NCBI GenBank assembly: GCA_025504975.1
Contig: JANUWI010000002.1
Coordinates: 372,001-436,000 of the forward strand
Source: Plenodomus lindquistii
Taxonomy: Eukaryota; Ascomycota; Dothideomycetes; Pleosporales; Leptosphaeriaceae
Direction of reading: 5' to 3'
DNA: 64,000 bases
The notes under the pieces are model-generated. The model searched no databases and was not told the DNA's origin. It saw only the letters and a list, made by a program, of their open reading frames with translations. This document shows positions 53,047 to 64,000 of the stretch, piece by piece; position 1 is the first letter of the stretch; every line of letters starts with the position of its first letter. Position numbers and translations under genes: made by a program.

Positions 53047-54720
53047 GTTGACTGGATCAATTAGCGAATGTCTAACAGAGATGATTGCGCGATCGCGGAG
53101 CGCTCCACAGCTGGAGACTGCCAGGTGAACTTACCAGAGGGCCAGCAAGCGGATGTGCGGCGCTTGTCGACTATGATCGTTGCGCGCGGGGTAGTGAGAC
53201 TTACTCTCCGGCACTGTGTTTGGGCAGCGCGGTAGCGGCGTCGAGACGCTTGAGCTCAATGTTCTTAGATCGCCTGCGTTGTGGTTAGTAGCGTGTCTGG
53301 GCAATAACAGGAGGGTGGTGCTAGAAGACGTTGGCTGTGCGGGGGAGCGCGAGGATGGGGAAGGGGAGGAAATGTCATAATCACAAGCTGAGAGCCTCTT
53401 TGCAGCTGCTCAAGCGTAGAGAATGTCTTCGAAAGCGCTAAAGCGAGCAATTGAAGCAACTGAATGGCTTGGGTACGTACCTGACTGTGGGCGGATGATC
53501 GTTGGGTGGGTGGTAGCGGGGAAGTGGGAGTCTGGGAGCAGCGTGGGCAGATAAACGAGGAGGCAGACGCAGGCTAGCGTTGTTTTGACCTCGAGGCACG
53601 GCCACTGACCACGATAGTCCTGTCAAGGTCTGTGTACTCTGCAAGATCTCTGCCAAGACTGCAGCGACAGCAGACTTTCTTCTCTCCTTGTGCGAACAGC
53701 CGACTTTGAGGTGGGGACAGTCGTGATGTGCAAGGCGTCTGTCGAGGTTGCTGCAAGGCAGGTAGCAGTAGGTAGCTACAGCGACTGCTTTATATGGGCA
53801 GTATTTGCGTGTCCTCTAGGTCGGCGACAGCAATCGCTGCGTAACACAAGGGATCCACACGGCAGGTGAGAGGCAACAGACGCTCCGTAGCAGACGTAGC
53901 AGACGTAGCAGCAGCAATTGTAGCCTGCGGAGCGACCTTCCTGGAGATGGCTTGGTGGAGTGTATGCGTGACTCTGAGAGTGAAGAAAGTTGAGGGCCAC
54001 TTTATCATATAGCACACCACGGACTCCACGTGGCATCGATAGTAGGGCTTCGGCGGTGGTGCTGCGGAAGTCTAAGCTTTTTAATCGCGCAGAAGTGAGA
54101 GAGATGACGGCAGAGAGCCTATGATTCAACCCTCCACGACCATACGTAGTAGAATTCGAGAGTCGCCATGTCTCTTGTTAAACCCAATTCGCTGTACGCG
54201 GATCACTAGTGTCCCAACACCGTGGTGAAGTAGACTTACGGTTGCTGAAATACAGCACACAGGGAGTGATGCGCTCGAGCGGGCAAACACACCCAGATAT
54301 CCAAGCTATGAGTCGCCCAGCGCAGGTCCAATCGTATTGTAGCGATGCAGCAGCCCGTGGATCCTGATCACGAGGTGTCAATGTGTTGAGATACCTGTCT
54401 TTCCGGTACTGATATGCTCAGAGATGTCGGTCGAATTTCTTCTGCAAATGTGGATACTGACCACAAGACGGTCCCACGCGCGCAATGCATGCACCAAGTT
54501 ATCTCATACCACAGCTGCTTCACTAAAAAGCATATTGAAACAAGAGAAGCCATAGAAGATTGATGATGAAGTTCAGATAGATCTGAAATGATACGCGAAA
54601 GACAGAGGTAAGAAATCGAAAGAAAAGACGTAGAGAGGATATGAAAGGAAATGAAGAAGACAAGAGGTAAAATTGAGCAAGGAACAACAACGAGGAGGGA
54701 GAGCAAAGTCACTCAAAGAA
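53047..54720 (-). promoter_or_regulatory. probable spliced 5' leader and promoter of the 51463-53046 gene
   Basis: Just upstream of the start codon the minus strand has an acceptor (GATCCAG at 53052) with a GTAAGT donor 83 bp away at 53134. More donor-like sites on the minus strand lie at 53199-53204 (GTAAGT), 53475-53480 (GTACGT) and 54234-54239 (GTAAGT). No coding potential is visible between them, so these would be leader introns. At 54540-54720 the minus strand is strongly pyrimidine-rich, typical of fungal promoters and transcription starts. RNA evidence is needed; this is inference. Confidence 0.4.
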
Positions 54721-57700
54721 GAGAATACGAACATGGAAAATAATTGCTTGGAAAACTTGTCTTGTGAAGATACGGCATCTGAGAAGGGCAACACCAGTGA
54801 CTTGAAAGGATAAACTGGAGTTCGAACTGATCTTAGGATTAATGAAACCCAAGAACGTTGAATGATGTTGGTCAAAATGTCCCCTGCTGGAGTTGTGTTG
54901 TTCCAGCACTTGCAATTAGCTGATGATTGCGAGGGGTTTTGTGTGCCATTGCAGATGTTGCGAGGCCCAATTGATATTCAAGAACAACAGGCGCCCTCAT
55001 GAAGTCAGCCCGGGGAGAGCGGTCTTGACCTAGACTATCATGTCGTTCTTTTATTTCCCATGCATGCTTCGGCTGAATCGCGGATCGAGGTCGTAAGAGT
55101 CTAGATATTCGGGAAAATCGGAGTAACGAAGAGTTTGAACAGCGACCAAGTAATGTTGTATGTGTTTCTTCTTGCAGGCAATCGTGCTGAACTCGATCCC
55201 TCACAGAGCCATTGCATTGTGGTCGTTGAACTTGCAGGATTGAGAGCAAGGGTGTAAGACAAGGCAAGTTTCCTGTCGAAATGAGCGATGAATAAGCTTT
55301 TCGAATGACTAGGTGAAGAGTTCGTCGAGAGCTGTAGATGCAGACTAGTCCGAATATCTGAATCTTGAACATTAGCACTGACTTTGCCCCAACTTCGTTG
55401 ACCAATGCCGTCAGATCAAACTGGGATAGTCTGTCCGAGATGGAGCAGAAGCTATATTCGCAGCCCCAGCCAGGTGGTATTGAGGATGTAGTGTTGCGAT
55501 TAGTTTACACCTGTGATGTATAGAGGGTAGGAGCGGTGTGCCCTGTTCTACGAAGAGTTTCCTGACCACAAATAATAATTAGTCCAGCGTCCGCCCGTGC
55601 CTTTTGACGATCAAAGAATGGTCTCCTTGAAACCATTGGCATCGTTACCATGTATCGGGTCTAGGTTTCCGGTGACATGTTACGTGTGCGGCCGGTTGTG
55701 GTGTGGGAACGCATGTTGCGATGGCCGTGGTGTCACCGAGTCTTTGGCTGGGGATTGCGCAGAGCGTGCAAACATATCACCGCCATGTTGCTGTATATGA
55801 CGCAAGTCAAGCAACACGCTGCATGTTCTCACAGAAGCAATTCCCGGTCGCTTTCCTGTGGCGTGCAAAGCCATCGAGCTTTGAAGACGATTAAGCTCTG
55901 AAGACGCTGGCGATGGTGCCCGGTCATAATTTGTGTTGCCTGTACTGCGGAGGATTCACGCCCTGCTCGTTGTAGGATCAGGGGCTAACTGTGGGATACT
56001 GGTGGCCTGCTACATTGGCCAAACTATGTCGATGGAGTCAAGAGAGGCTGGCGGTGGATTGGTGTTGACAGTGCAGATGGTGGCTACGGTGGTCAGCAGT
56101 AGAAAGGAGGGAAGTGCAGACGTGGAAATAAAGTTGACGAGCGCTAAGCCTTGCGGAAGGCACGACTATCAACGGTCAGGAAGGATGTCCGCCTTGGCAT
56201 CGCTTCGTCATGTGGAAGCACAAGGCAAGTTCAAGTAAAAGGAGCAAGTGAGAGCTCAGAGTGAATTGAGTGAATACTAGTGTAACTAAATAACTATCTG
56301 CCTTGTTGTTAGCTGCTGTCAATGGCCAGTGCACATGATGAAAGCGGGTGTGGGCTTACGTGAATGCGAAGCTGCTCTGTGCAGCTGGAGAAACACCCTC
56401 CTGAGTACCAAGTAATCTGCGCTCCACCGAGAACTCACAAGGCCAGAGTCTGGATTTCCAGGACTTCAGCTGCAGCGTCTCAACAACCTCGCAGCCTTAC
56501 TCGAGGCTCGAGGAATGAGGGAGTTCGGATAGCGCACAACCGAGACGATGTAGGATTCGGACCGAAGACTCGCTCAACCCTGGTCTTGAGGAGCAGGCCT
56601 GACGACAACCTTTGCGGTATGTACCGAGTCAATCCTTCCACATTACCTTGTCGCGTGCGAGCGTTGATGATGCCTTGACGCTTCAGCTGCTGTTGTGGTC
56701 CTTCCCCTCAACTGCGGCACGCGTTCCTCTTCTCCGCGGAGGCCACGGCCCTTCCAAGGCGCACACCCAGCCCACGCCACGACCTCCTCAATACACCCAC
56801 GCGACCACGATACTCTCATCTCCACCGCGCATGCAGATACCCATACCCTCCCTCCTTATCGCCCTAAGTCGCCACGCTCGCCTCCTGAGCCATCGCCTGC
56901 CTCACATCTGACGGCTCCTTCCTCCGACAGCTCTCACCGCAAAGATGACATACCCACTCCACACAGACATCGACTGCATGACGGGCACTACTGAACTGGC
57001 TGAGGGCCAGGCGTGAATTTGACTGCACCCATTCGCGTATCCCGCAGGCTCCTTGGTCGGCTGCCTGTTGAGCGGGTGGCTGCATCATCCACACCGCTAT
57101 GCCCCCGCCCGAGATAACACACCACAACACAGGACACAGCGAACCATGCACCAAGTGTGAGTGGGTTCCCTGGCGTCTCACTCACAGCCTGCAACGCGAT
57201 ATCGGTAGCAGTGAGAGAATTCCGTCTTGTGATGGACCGGAGTTCCTCGACTCCCCGAGTCGGCCGAAGCGACGATGTCAACAGCATGACCATTAGACCT
57301 GCGAACACGATGGTCTGCAGCAGTACAACGAGCGTTTTGGAGAACATAGTGCAACTGAGCAGATCCGAGCTTACTTCCCAATGCGCCTCGCGCGATATCA
57401 CCGCCCGCGAAGTGCGTAAGGCTGCTACACCACGACTCGGATCGCCCGTGCGTTACCGACACAAACAAAGGATCTTGATGCACCATTTGACCGAGCGTGT
57501 AGCTTCGCGGTATTCGACAGACCACCGCTGTAGGACTGGTACGTCTCGTAACAATGTCTGGGAAGCTTAAGGCAGCCTGCGTGAAGGCCGCCCAGCCGGA
57601 CAAAGAATCAACAGCATCAGTATCGGACAAGGAGCGCACGCGCTTCCACGCTTCTGCACTCGACTGCAATGTGCACTACCATCTGTCCACACTCAGATGC

Positions 57701-60700
57701 GTAGGTTAGGACAGTTTGCTCTGGTTTTGCACCGTCGGCTTATAATGTCCCGGGTTGAGATGAGGACTCGAAACACAACACGCTCGGAGACTTGATGTCA
57801 TGCGTGCAAAATGCATATCAACGAGGCAGCACACGGCGAGGTTGGGTTTGAGGAGTTCAGCACACCACCAGTGGGTAGGACAGCCGATTGTTGCTATCGC
57901 AAACTTTACGTTGCCGAACCCCACCACAAACTCGGGTAGGTCGTCATTCCGTACGCCTGGCCGTCACAACTAGCCTCTAGACTACAATCTACGACCGGTG
58001 CCTCCAGTGACGCTAATCGCAAGCTTGAACGTCGATATAAAGCCTTTCACCCAGGGCTCATTGCTTGCCATAAGCTCTGATACGTGTTGGGAGGCAGGCA
58101 AAGCTCGCAGATGTTGAGAAAGGAGATCAGAGAAAGAGATGGAGTGCGGCTTCATACTATCGACCAATAAAGCAGAATGAATCCATCTGGGCAGACATTC
58201 CATGTTTTACTGCAGACAAGCAGGCTTCGTATGCGATTAGGAGACTTTATCTGCATCAGCCTTGCAGTTCAATCTGGAAGCCCAAAATTTATGAGACAGA
58301 TGTGCGAGCCGTCACGACAATCCCTACCCATTATGGAATGGAATGGAATTTCGATCGGGTCGTGCTCAGGTTTTGCTCAACGCATTGACAGCTCGTTGTC
58401 AGCATGAGCTGGTCCTCTTAGCTGATCGCTCGGATGAGCAGACCGTGCAGGTCGTGTAGGCCGTGGAATCGGCCTGAGACATATTAAAGAGTGTTACGAA
58501 GAACGTATACCATTCCAGGCTCCTCGCCTTATTCCAAAGTTCAAGGCGGGACTTTGTTACACGCGTGGGTAGAGGAATGTTTACGGGAGCAGGAACCTCA
58601 GAGATGTGCGCAAGCGGCCTACAAGAAAACCAGTACGAGCCCTTCGTTCAAGCCTTGCTTTCCCAGAAGTATCAACTGTCTTCTTCGTCGACAATGCTGG
58701 CAATATCCACGATGCGACATTGACAACCGTGGTTTCGATGGCCTCAAGATCCGAGCTTCGCATCTCATTGCATGGAATCAGGACACCTTGTTACGACCTT
58801 TTCAAGACAAGCTGAGGACCATCCGACTGCATTTGAACATGTTCCTGATACCCGCTGTGAAGTGTTGAAGCGTTCCAACTTCAGCCAAGTACCGACATGC
58901 GCAATCACGGCAAAATCGTAACGACTTGATACAAGGAGGTACCCCCGATCAACCTATCTACGAGTCGAAGCCAATAATGCAATGAATATAGGCTCGTCCC
59001 AGCCAAACGGTCGTCAGGGACTGTACTATCGTTGTGCCTAGGTTTCAGATCTGAACGCTACAAGACAAAGCTGCGTACCCAAGCTATGGCTTTCGTCATA
59101 GACGCTAGGCATTTGCTTTGGCGAGACCTGGAGGAGCTTTTGGCTGTGTCGGGATAACATCGCTTCGACAGTGGTCAGAATCGGGAGACGCTGCAGGCCT
59201 TCGCCGTCACAGGTGTTTGATCCTGCTGTTTTCCAATATCCCATCTCTTTCTCGTCTCTACGAGCAACGGCTCTGTCCTGCTTCGCCCATCCTGGCCATC
59301 GGGCTGTATAATCGTATGCGCCCCCGTTGAGCTCTTTGTGCAAGGCAAATTTGCTCCAGGTAGAGGCTTCTGAACGCCCTGAACGCCCCATTGACATTGA
59401 GTTATCGGCTTGACCATTAGAGCGCTGCGTCTCTCCACGGTGTTGTCCGCGAGGGCCAGGGGTTATCAAGTTGCGGAAGTCCGAGGCGCGGGAGTCAGAC
59501 ACCTTCCCCTGTTATACTAGGATGCCAGAATGCCGCACCGCCTTTGGACTTCTCCCTGTCGAAAACAGCTGCGAACGGGGATCCGGAGTATAATACGCTG
59601 TCTCGATGCACCCTGGGATTCTTGTTGAGCGGCGGACCTGTGGTGTGCTCTACCGGTAGCAGCACGTGCCCGGCCATCATCGTGCCTTCGTATGCTCGTG
59701 GCGAGTGCAGCAGGGGCTGGCAACTACGAAGGCACCGTGTCATGCTGCTTGCAAGTCTCTGCTTTGCGTCTCTGTATGCCCTTCCCTGCAGACTGATTGC
59801 TGTTCTGTCTCCGCATGCCGGTAGCTGTGTGCACGATCTGCCAGCGGGGAAACGGGGGATGAAGGAATCGTCTCGAAGCGTCCACGGACTGGATTCGCTG
59901 TGTACTGCCTGTTGCTGGCTAGCCATATCGGTCTGCGCATTCTATAAGGTTGAACCTCTGCCCTGAACTGCTGCAGGTGCCGCAGCAAGCTGTTAGCCAT
60001 CTCGACGGTGGGGTTGCATTGCGGAGTACTCACGGCCGACGTGCATGTCCGACTACCAGCGGACCTGGCAATATTTTCGCAAGACACTTGGACATGTAGC
60101 CATGCTAATGGCTTCTTATGCTGCAGCTACACTGCAAATTGTCGTTGTTGGTCGAGCTGGCGATGCGGCGAGTGTGTTGGGAGGTCGAGCTCCAGCCCTG
60201 GGTTGGCGGCCGCACGCAAGCCATCCCGGAGGCAACACGAAGTTTTGATCCAAGTTCGGCCTCTCTGGAAATGCATCTAGTCGGTGCAATACCGGTGGCA
60301 GACGCCTACTGTCGTTAAATTCCTGCGTGGTCGAAAAGATCGTGGGCGGTCGCGTCAGAGTCGTCAGCGGCTTCGAAGCTAGAATGAGCCCTCCGGTTAC
60401 TGTCTGCAACCGCAAATCAAGGGCTGCCCAATGCAATCCTTCATCAGGGCAGATAGTCATACACAGGTCCGATGTGTCTCAAGTAGAGGCATGCTCGAAG
60501 AGGAGCCCGTGGCCTGCTTGCTACAATGGGTGTCAACACATCACAGTTTGCTTATCGGCACCCGCAAACTTCAAGGTGCTGTGCGCCAGGATGTTAGGAA
60601 CTGGAAGAGCATCTTGCGTGATCTTTTTTGGGGGCTCACATATGCAGAAGGTGCCTACACACGTATCATACCAGTGGAGATGCCTTCACCTCGCCAGTAA

Positions 60701-63246
60701 TTTGCCCCGCCCACACTCAACAACAACAAAGAGTCGACAGCCTTGATGGACTATATATTACAAAAGATTGATCAGTCTTTCAATGCTCAACGATCCAACG
60801 AGCTGGCAACTCTGGGGAGAGCAGGTTCTCTAAGATCAGCGCTAATATGTATTGTGTCCCCAGTTCGAGTTGGTTCGGTGAACCCCAACCACGAGGTTGA
60901 GTTCTTTTTTTGCCTTTTTTTGCCCCGTGTCACTTTCACGGGCTTATGCTCTCTGTACACGTTGTGGGGAAAGTTGGGTATCCGATCTCAAGGGACTGAG
61001 TAAGAGTCAAGCAATCATTACCGTGCTTTGCACGCTCCATTTCTGGCCTTAGGGACATGTGTGCTCTGCCTTGGGTGCTGATCAGATGCTGAGGGTTTCA
61101 ACACCTGCAACGAAAGGCGTTCGGCATAAGGAGTCGCCTGGCCTAGAACCGTCTTCTGCTCATGGAGAATTCGCCAGCCTTCTCCATATGTTCTACAAGA
61201 GTTTAACGACTACGAAATTCGACCCCTTATGCTGCTTAAGCATGCGAAGTCTAGATTTCCAGGGGCTTCGAAACAATCGCGTTGCGCACACGACTCGGTA
61301 CATTTTGCTGGTTCCATCGTTGGTCTACTCTTGGACCCCAAGGATAAGGGAAACCAAATCTTTAGTGCAAGGTCCTCCAAAGTGATCATAATCAGCACCA
61401 GGGGATCACGCATTTGGCCCGTCAGATTGGCAGATCTTGAGATGCTCTTCGGGATGATGCGATATGTGGGCGACTTTCGCTATCCGCAATGTATCCCTCG
61501 CCTGCTTCTCAATTCCAAAGGTACTTGGTCCGCATCCACGAAGGCGACGACATGAGCATTATCCGATATCCCTGGAGTCATTCATGTCAAGATTCAAAAT
61601 TATCACCTTTGCGCAGAACAAGTGTTGATGGCTGAGCCTCTATGCGATGAAAGCTACATTGCGCGGAGGCTTGCAATAACGAACCGCCCAAAGTCCATGG
61701 CGCGTTGAAATCGCACATACATCCCCTTAGTCTCGAGTTTTCCAATGTCCTTAACTTTGCCGTCACGAGATTTGGACGAAGGTAGCTTTCAGGGGGTGAT
61801 GCATGTCATTTCAGGCTTGTTCCGTCGCATGAGTGTATCGTCGCGATCTCTCATTTGTGGCCTGTCATCAACATCTCGGTGTCTCATAAGATCAGCATTA
61901 CCGCCTGCCAAGGTACTCATGTAAGGACCATATCCTCAACCTCCTAATCGAGCACGCAAACATTGACGGGCCCGGGGGCGAATCGCTACAGGCCGCTGGC
62001 CGCGATTGGCAAAGTCCGCTCTGATTTGCCGACATGTTGGGGTTGATGATTCGCATAGCGGATGCGTGCGCAATAACATCGCCACACAAGATGTTCACGA
62101 AGGCGACCCAAGGATGTATCACGGTTGCAAAGTGGAAAGATTTTGTGAATCTTGGGAACATGTGCAGTCCGGACGCCGCCACGAATTGAGACTCTGCGCA
62201 TGCTGGTGTCAACCACTATGATGATGGCTGGCCGATGCGGGAGACGACGGTCGAAAGGATTGCCAACACAAAGCAGCGAACCCCTCGTGCTTCGAACGAC
62301 TCCAAGATGAGCATGAGAAGCAGCTGTGGTAGTATCTGTCATGAGCTGCGCACATGTCCATGACCTACCCAAACCTCACTTAGCATCATGTGAGATGGAT
62401 AGCATCGACCTTCAGTATGAGTAGCTCTGCTGCTAGATGCGAGGCGTGTACCGCTCTGTTACCCTGCGTTTGTACACACGCAAAAGGAGCCTAAGCCAAG
62501 CCGCCTTCACGTCCAGCCCAACGCCCCCCGTCGCCCAGCAACACCTCTGCACGGTCTCCTTGTGCGTCACAGCCCCTCATCTCCGCAGGCCCTCGAGTAC
62601 ACCCAAACCGAGTATAATCGCCTATATAAAGGGTACAAGTTGTCAAACTTTCGCCCAAGCAGGGTGGCAGCTGCTTGGGAAGTCGGAAGCCCTTGTGGTG
62701 TGTACGCATCGAGTGAACTTTGCTAATTTGTTCAAAGTCCCAGGTTCGATTCTCGATCCGGCGGTATTCACGACAAAAGCGCACCACGGTGTATTCGAAG
62801 TTTCGTGCTTCCGGTCTCTCAGAGGTCGTCAGTTTTTTTGCAGTTTTCTATTGACCTTGTAGCCCCTATGGAGGGCATGCGGTACGTCACAAGATAAGCA
62901 AGGTAAGTTGGGCAGTGTTAGGGCGGAGAGATAGAGGTTTGGTAAGATTTGTGGTGACTCTGTTCATCTTTTTGTGAGTTTCAGGGCGAGTAGGTGGTTA
63001 TCGGTACGGTATGCCCCACGAGCTTTATCACAACACCGCAGATGGCACGACAATGGCCTACTATTTAGGTGATCTGGGTTTACCTCACACGCACTTCTCT
63101 TGAACCTTGAGGAGCATTTGCAAGCCGGTGTGGTGTTCTTGACAATAAGGTAGGTAACAGTAAGCTTTCGTATGTCATTTTTCAGTCAAAGATCAGATAT
63201 TATTATTGGCATGACCACAACGACCAGCCTCGCCACACGGTAATAA
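54721..63246. other. 8.5-kb gene-poor region
   Basis: No supported gene on either strand. Frames are below about 170 codons and carry no domain I recognise. The base composition is not extremely AT-rich, so it is not a heavily RIP-mutated block. The longest candidates are minus-strand frames at 57178-57669 and 56988-57401; the second has two hydrophobic stretches (LVVLLQTIVFAGLMVML; WFAVSCVVVCYLG) but lacks splice or homology support. A TATATAAAG sequence occurs near 62624. Confidence 0.45.
60812..60863. repeat. 52-bp element with inverted ends CTGGGGA/TCCCCAG
   Basis: Begins CTGGGGAGAGCAGGTTCTCT and ends TGTGTCCCCAG, giving 7-bp perfect inverted ends. The first part resembles 14605-14625 (TGGGGAGAGCAG then ATCCTCTAA), so both may descend from the same dispersed transposon terminus. 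Small size makes this tentative. Confidence 0.35.
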
Positions 63247-63776
63247 AATATCAAAGAGAGAGCTGCAGGCATCCGATGCCTTGAGGATCACAAGGATTTC
63301 GATGTCCAACTCGAGTTTCAATGGAGCGACTCTTCCTACACGCTGAGCGAACTAAACGGCCAATCCCGCGGCGCACCAAGCTGCCCAGCACATATTTTGC
63401 TTTGTAACGATGAACATCGAATCGACCCCGTCCATCATGCAGCGACCAAGCGGGATTGAGGTATGGATAATGGTATGTACTTTCGCAGAGCTTGCGAAGG
63501 TTCTATCGAGGCATCGCGATGTAGGGACGAAGTTTCGCAAAGGTAAGGCTCGATGTCGTTAAAGCCTACGAGGGCAGCCTGCGTCTGGCAGTCGCCCGTC
63601 AGCTTGTACCCGTCTCCGCTGTTTCTGAATCAATCGACTTATACAAGCAATATTCGAAGACCCCATCCGACGAGTTCCCCGTCAGGCACCTCTACCTGGT
63701 CCTCGTGGGAGCTCTTGAGTTGCCCCTGAGTTGTTGGTGGCTGTCCCGGGGGTGCTGGCACATGTGGCCAAGGTAG
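63247..63776 (+). pseudogene. coding-like scrap at the right edge, frames broken
   Basis: Three overlapping plus-strand frames without clean starts look coding-like by amino-acid composition and C-ending codons: 63247-63459 (70 codons, with DFDVQLEFQWSDSSYTLSEL), 63356-63562 (includes VWIMVCTFAELAKVLSRHRD and a possible donor AAAG|GTAAGG at 63543) and 63525-63776 (includes KAYEGSLRLAVARQLVPVSA and SIDLYKQYSKTPSDEFPVRH). The last is loosely like the region following BTB domains in some fungal proteins, a weak impression. Either a decayed gene or exons of one that needs splicing. Confidence 0.2.
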
Positions 63777-64000
63777 ACTCTATGGGCTTGCCGGGACGGC
63801 GCACAAAGTCGGTCTCCGAGGCCAACCCAAGAGTGTTCTTGTACGTGCTAAGCCTGCTTGCTACCAGAGGTGGGTGTTATGGTGGTGGTGGGCGCTGGCC
63901 AAAAGAGTTTGGTTGTAGGTGGTGGCGCACAGCCAACCTGGACGCGGTCGACTACGCGCGGTTTCGAGCGACATGTCGCTGTCGGATCCTGCGAGCTGAA

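Noticed and set aside
56988..57669. Two adjacent minus-strand frames, one with two hydrophobic stretches, considered as a small membrane protein
   Set aside because: No consistent intron joins them, no homology recognised; left as unannotated DNA.
62640..62780. tRNA-like B-box GGTTCGATTCT
   Set aside because: The T-arm stem around it has mismatches at two of five pairs, no matching acceptor stem (complement of TCCGGCG) exists upstream, and no A-box fits.

Overview
The window is nuclear DNA of a filamentous ascomycete. Genes carry short introns (mostly 46-85 bp, GT-AG, weak branch sites such as CTAAC/CTGAC), lie on both strands about 2 kb apart, and encode typical fungal proteins. The gene set and intron style fit Dothideomycetes, probably Pleosporales, but that placement is inference. 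I find no operons, CRISPR arrays, rRNA or convincing tRNA genes. All spliced models were built by hand; phases were checked so each joins into one frame.

Layout. 0.3-7.9 kb: a secreted GPI-type serine carboxypeptidase, a three-exon centromeric histone H3 (CenH3) divergent from a derlin, a secreted S1/P1 nuclease and a caleosin-like protein that has lost its calcium loop. 9-12.8 kb: an HSL-type alpha/beta hydrolase and an APH-like kinase-fold protein. 12.8-16.3 kb: gene-poor, with a cysteine-rich pseudogene and possible transposon scraps. 16.3-18.2 kb: a seven-exon sugar transporter. 20.5-45 kb is a dense housekeeping block: NOP2 rRNA methyltransferase divergent from GET5, cofilin (with a start-codon-only exon and an 11-nt microexon), HSP60, an uncharacterised repeat-bearing protein, HTD2 with a long basic tail, a ZUP1/C78 deubiquitinase-like protein and an unresolved Ser/Pro-rich partner ORF, the splicing factor CWC2, an SDR reductase, a hybrid histidine kinase, a UPF0303 protein and a membrane-anchored aspartyl-protease-like protein. 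45.6-53 kb: a large ankyrin/CorA-like membrane protein, a low-complexity protein with an MG start and a nuclear-type regulator with a probably long, spliced 5' leader. 53-64 kb: about 11 kb almost without recognisable genes, ending in a coding-like scrap at the right edge.

The genes do not form one pathway. Themes are protein quality control (derlin, GET5, HSP60, ZUP1), mitochondrial function (HSP60, HTD2), RNA biology (NOP2, CWC2), chromosome segregation (CenH3), and environmental nutrition and sensing (carboxypeptidase, nuclease, transporter, histidine kinase). I see no clear novel multi-gene system. The most unusual items are single-gene oddities: cofilin microexons, the EF-hand-less caleosin, the HTD2 tail, the ZUP1 junction, the TM-anchored aspartyl protease homologue and the long-leader regulator.
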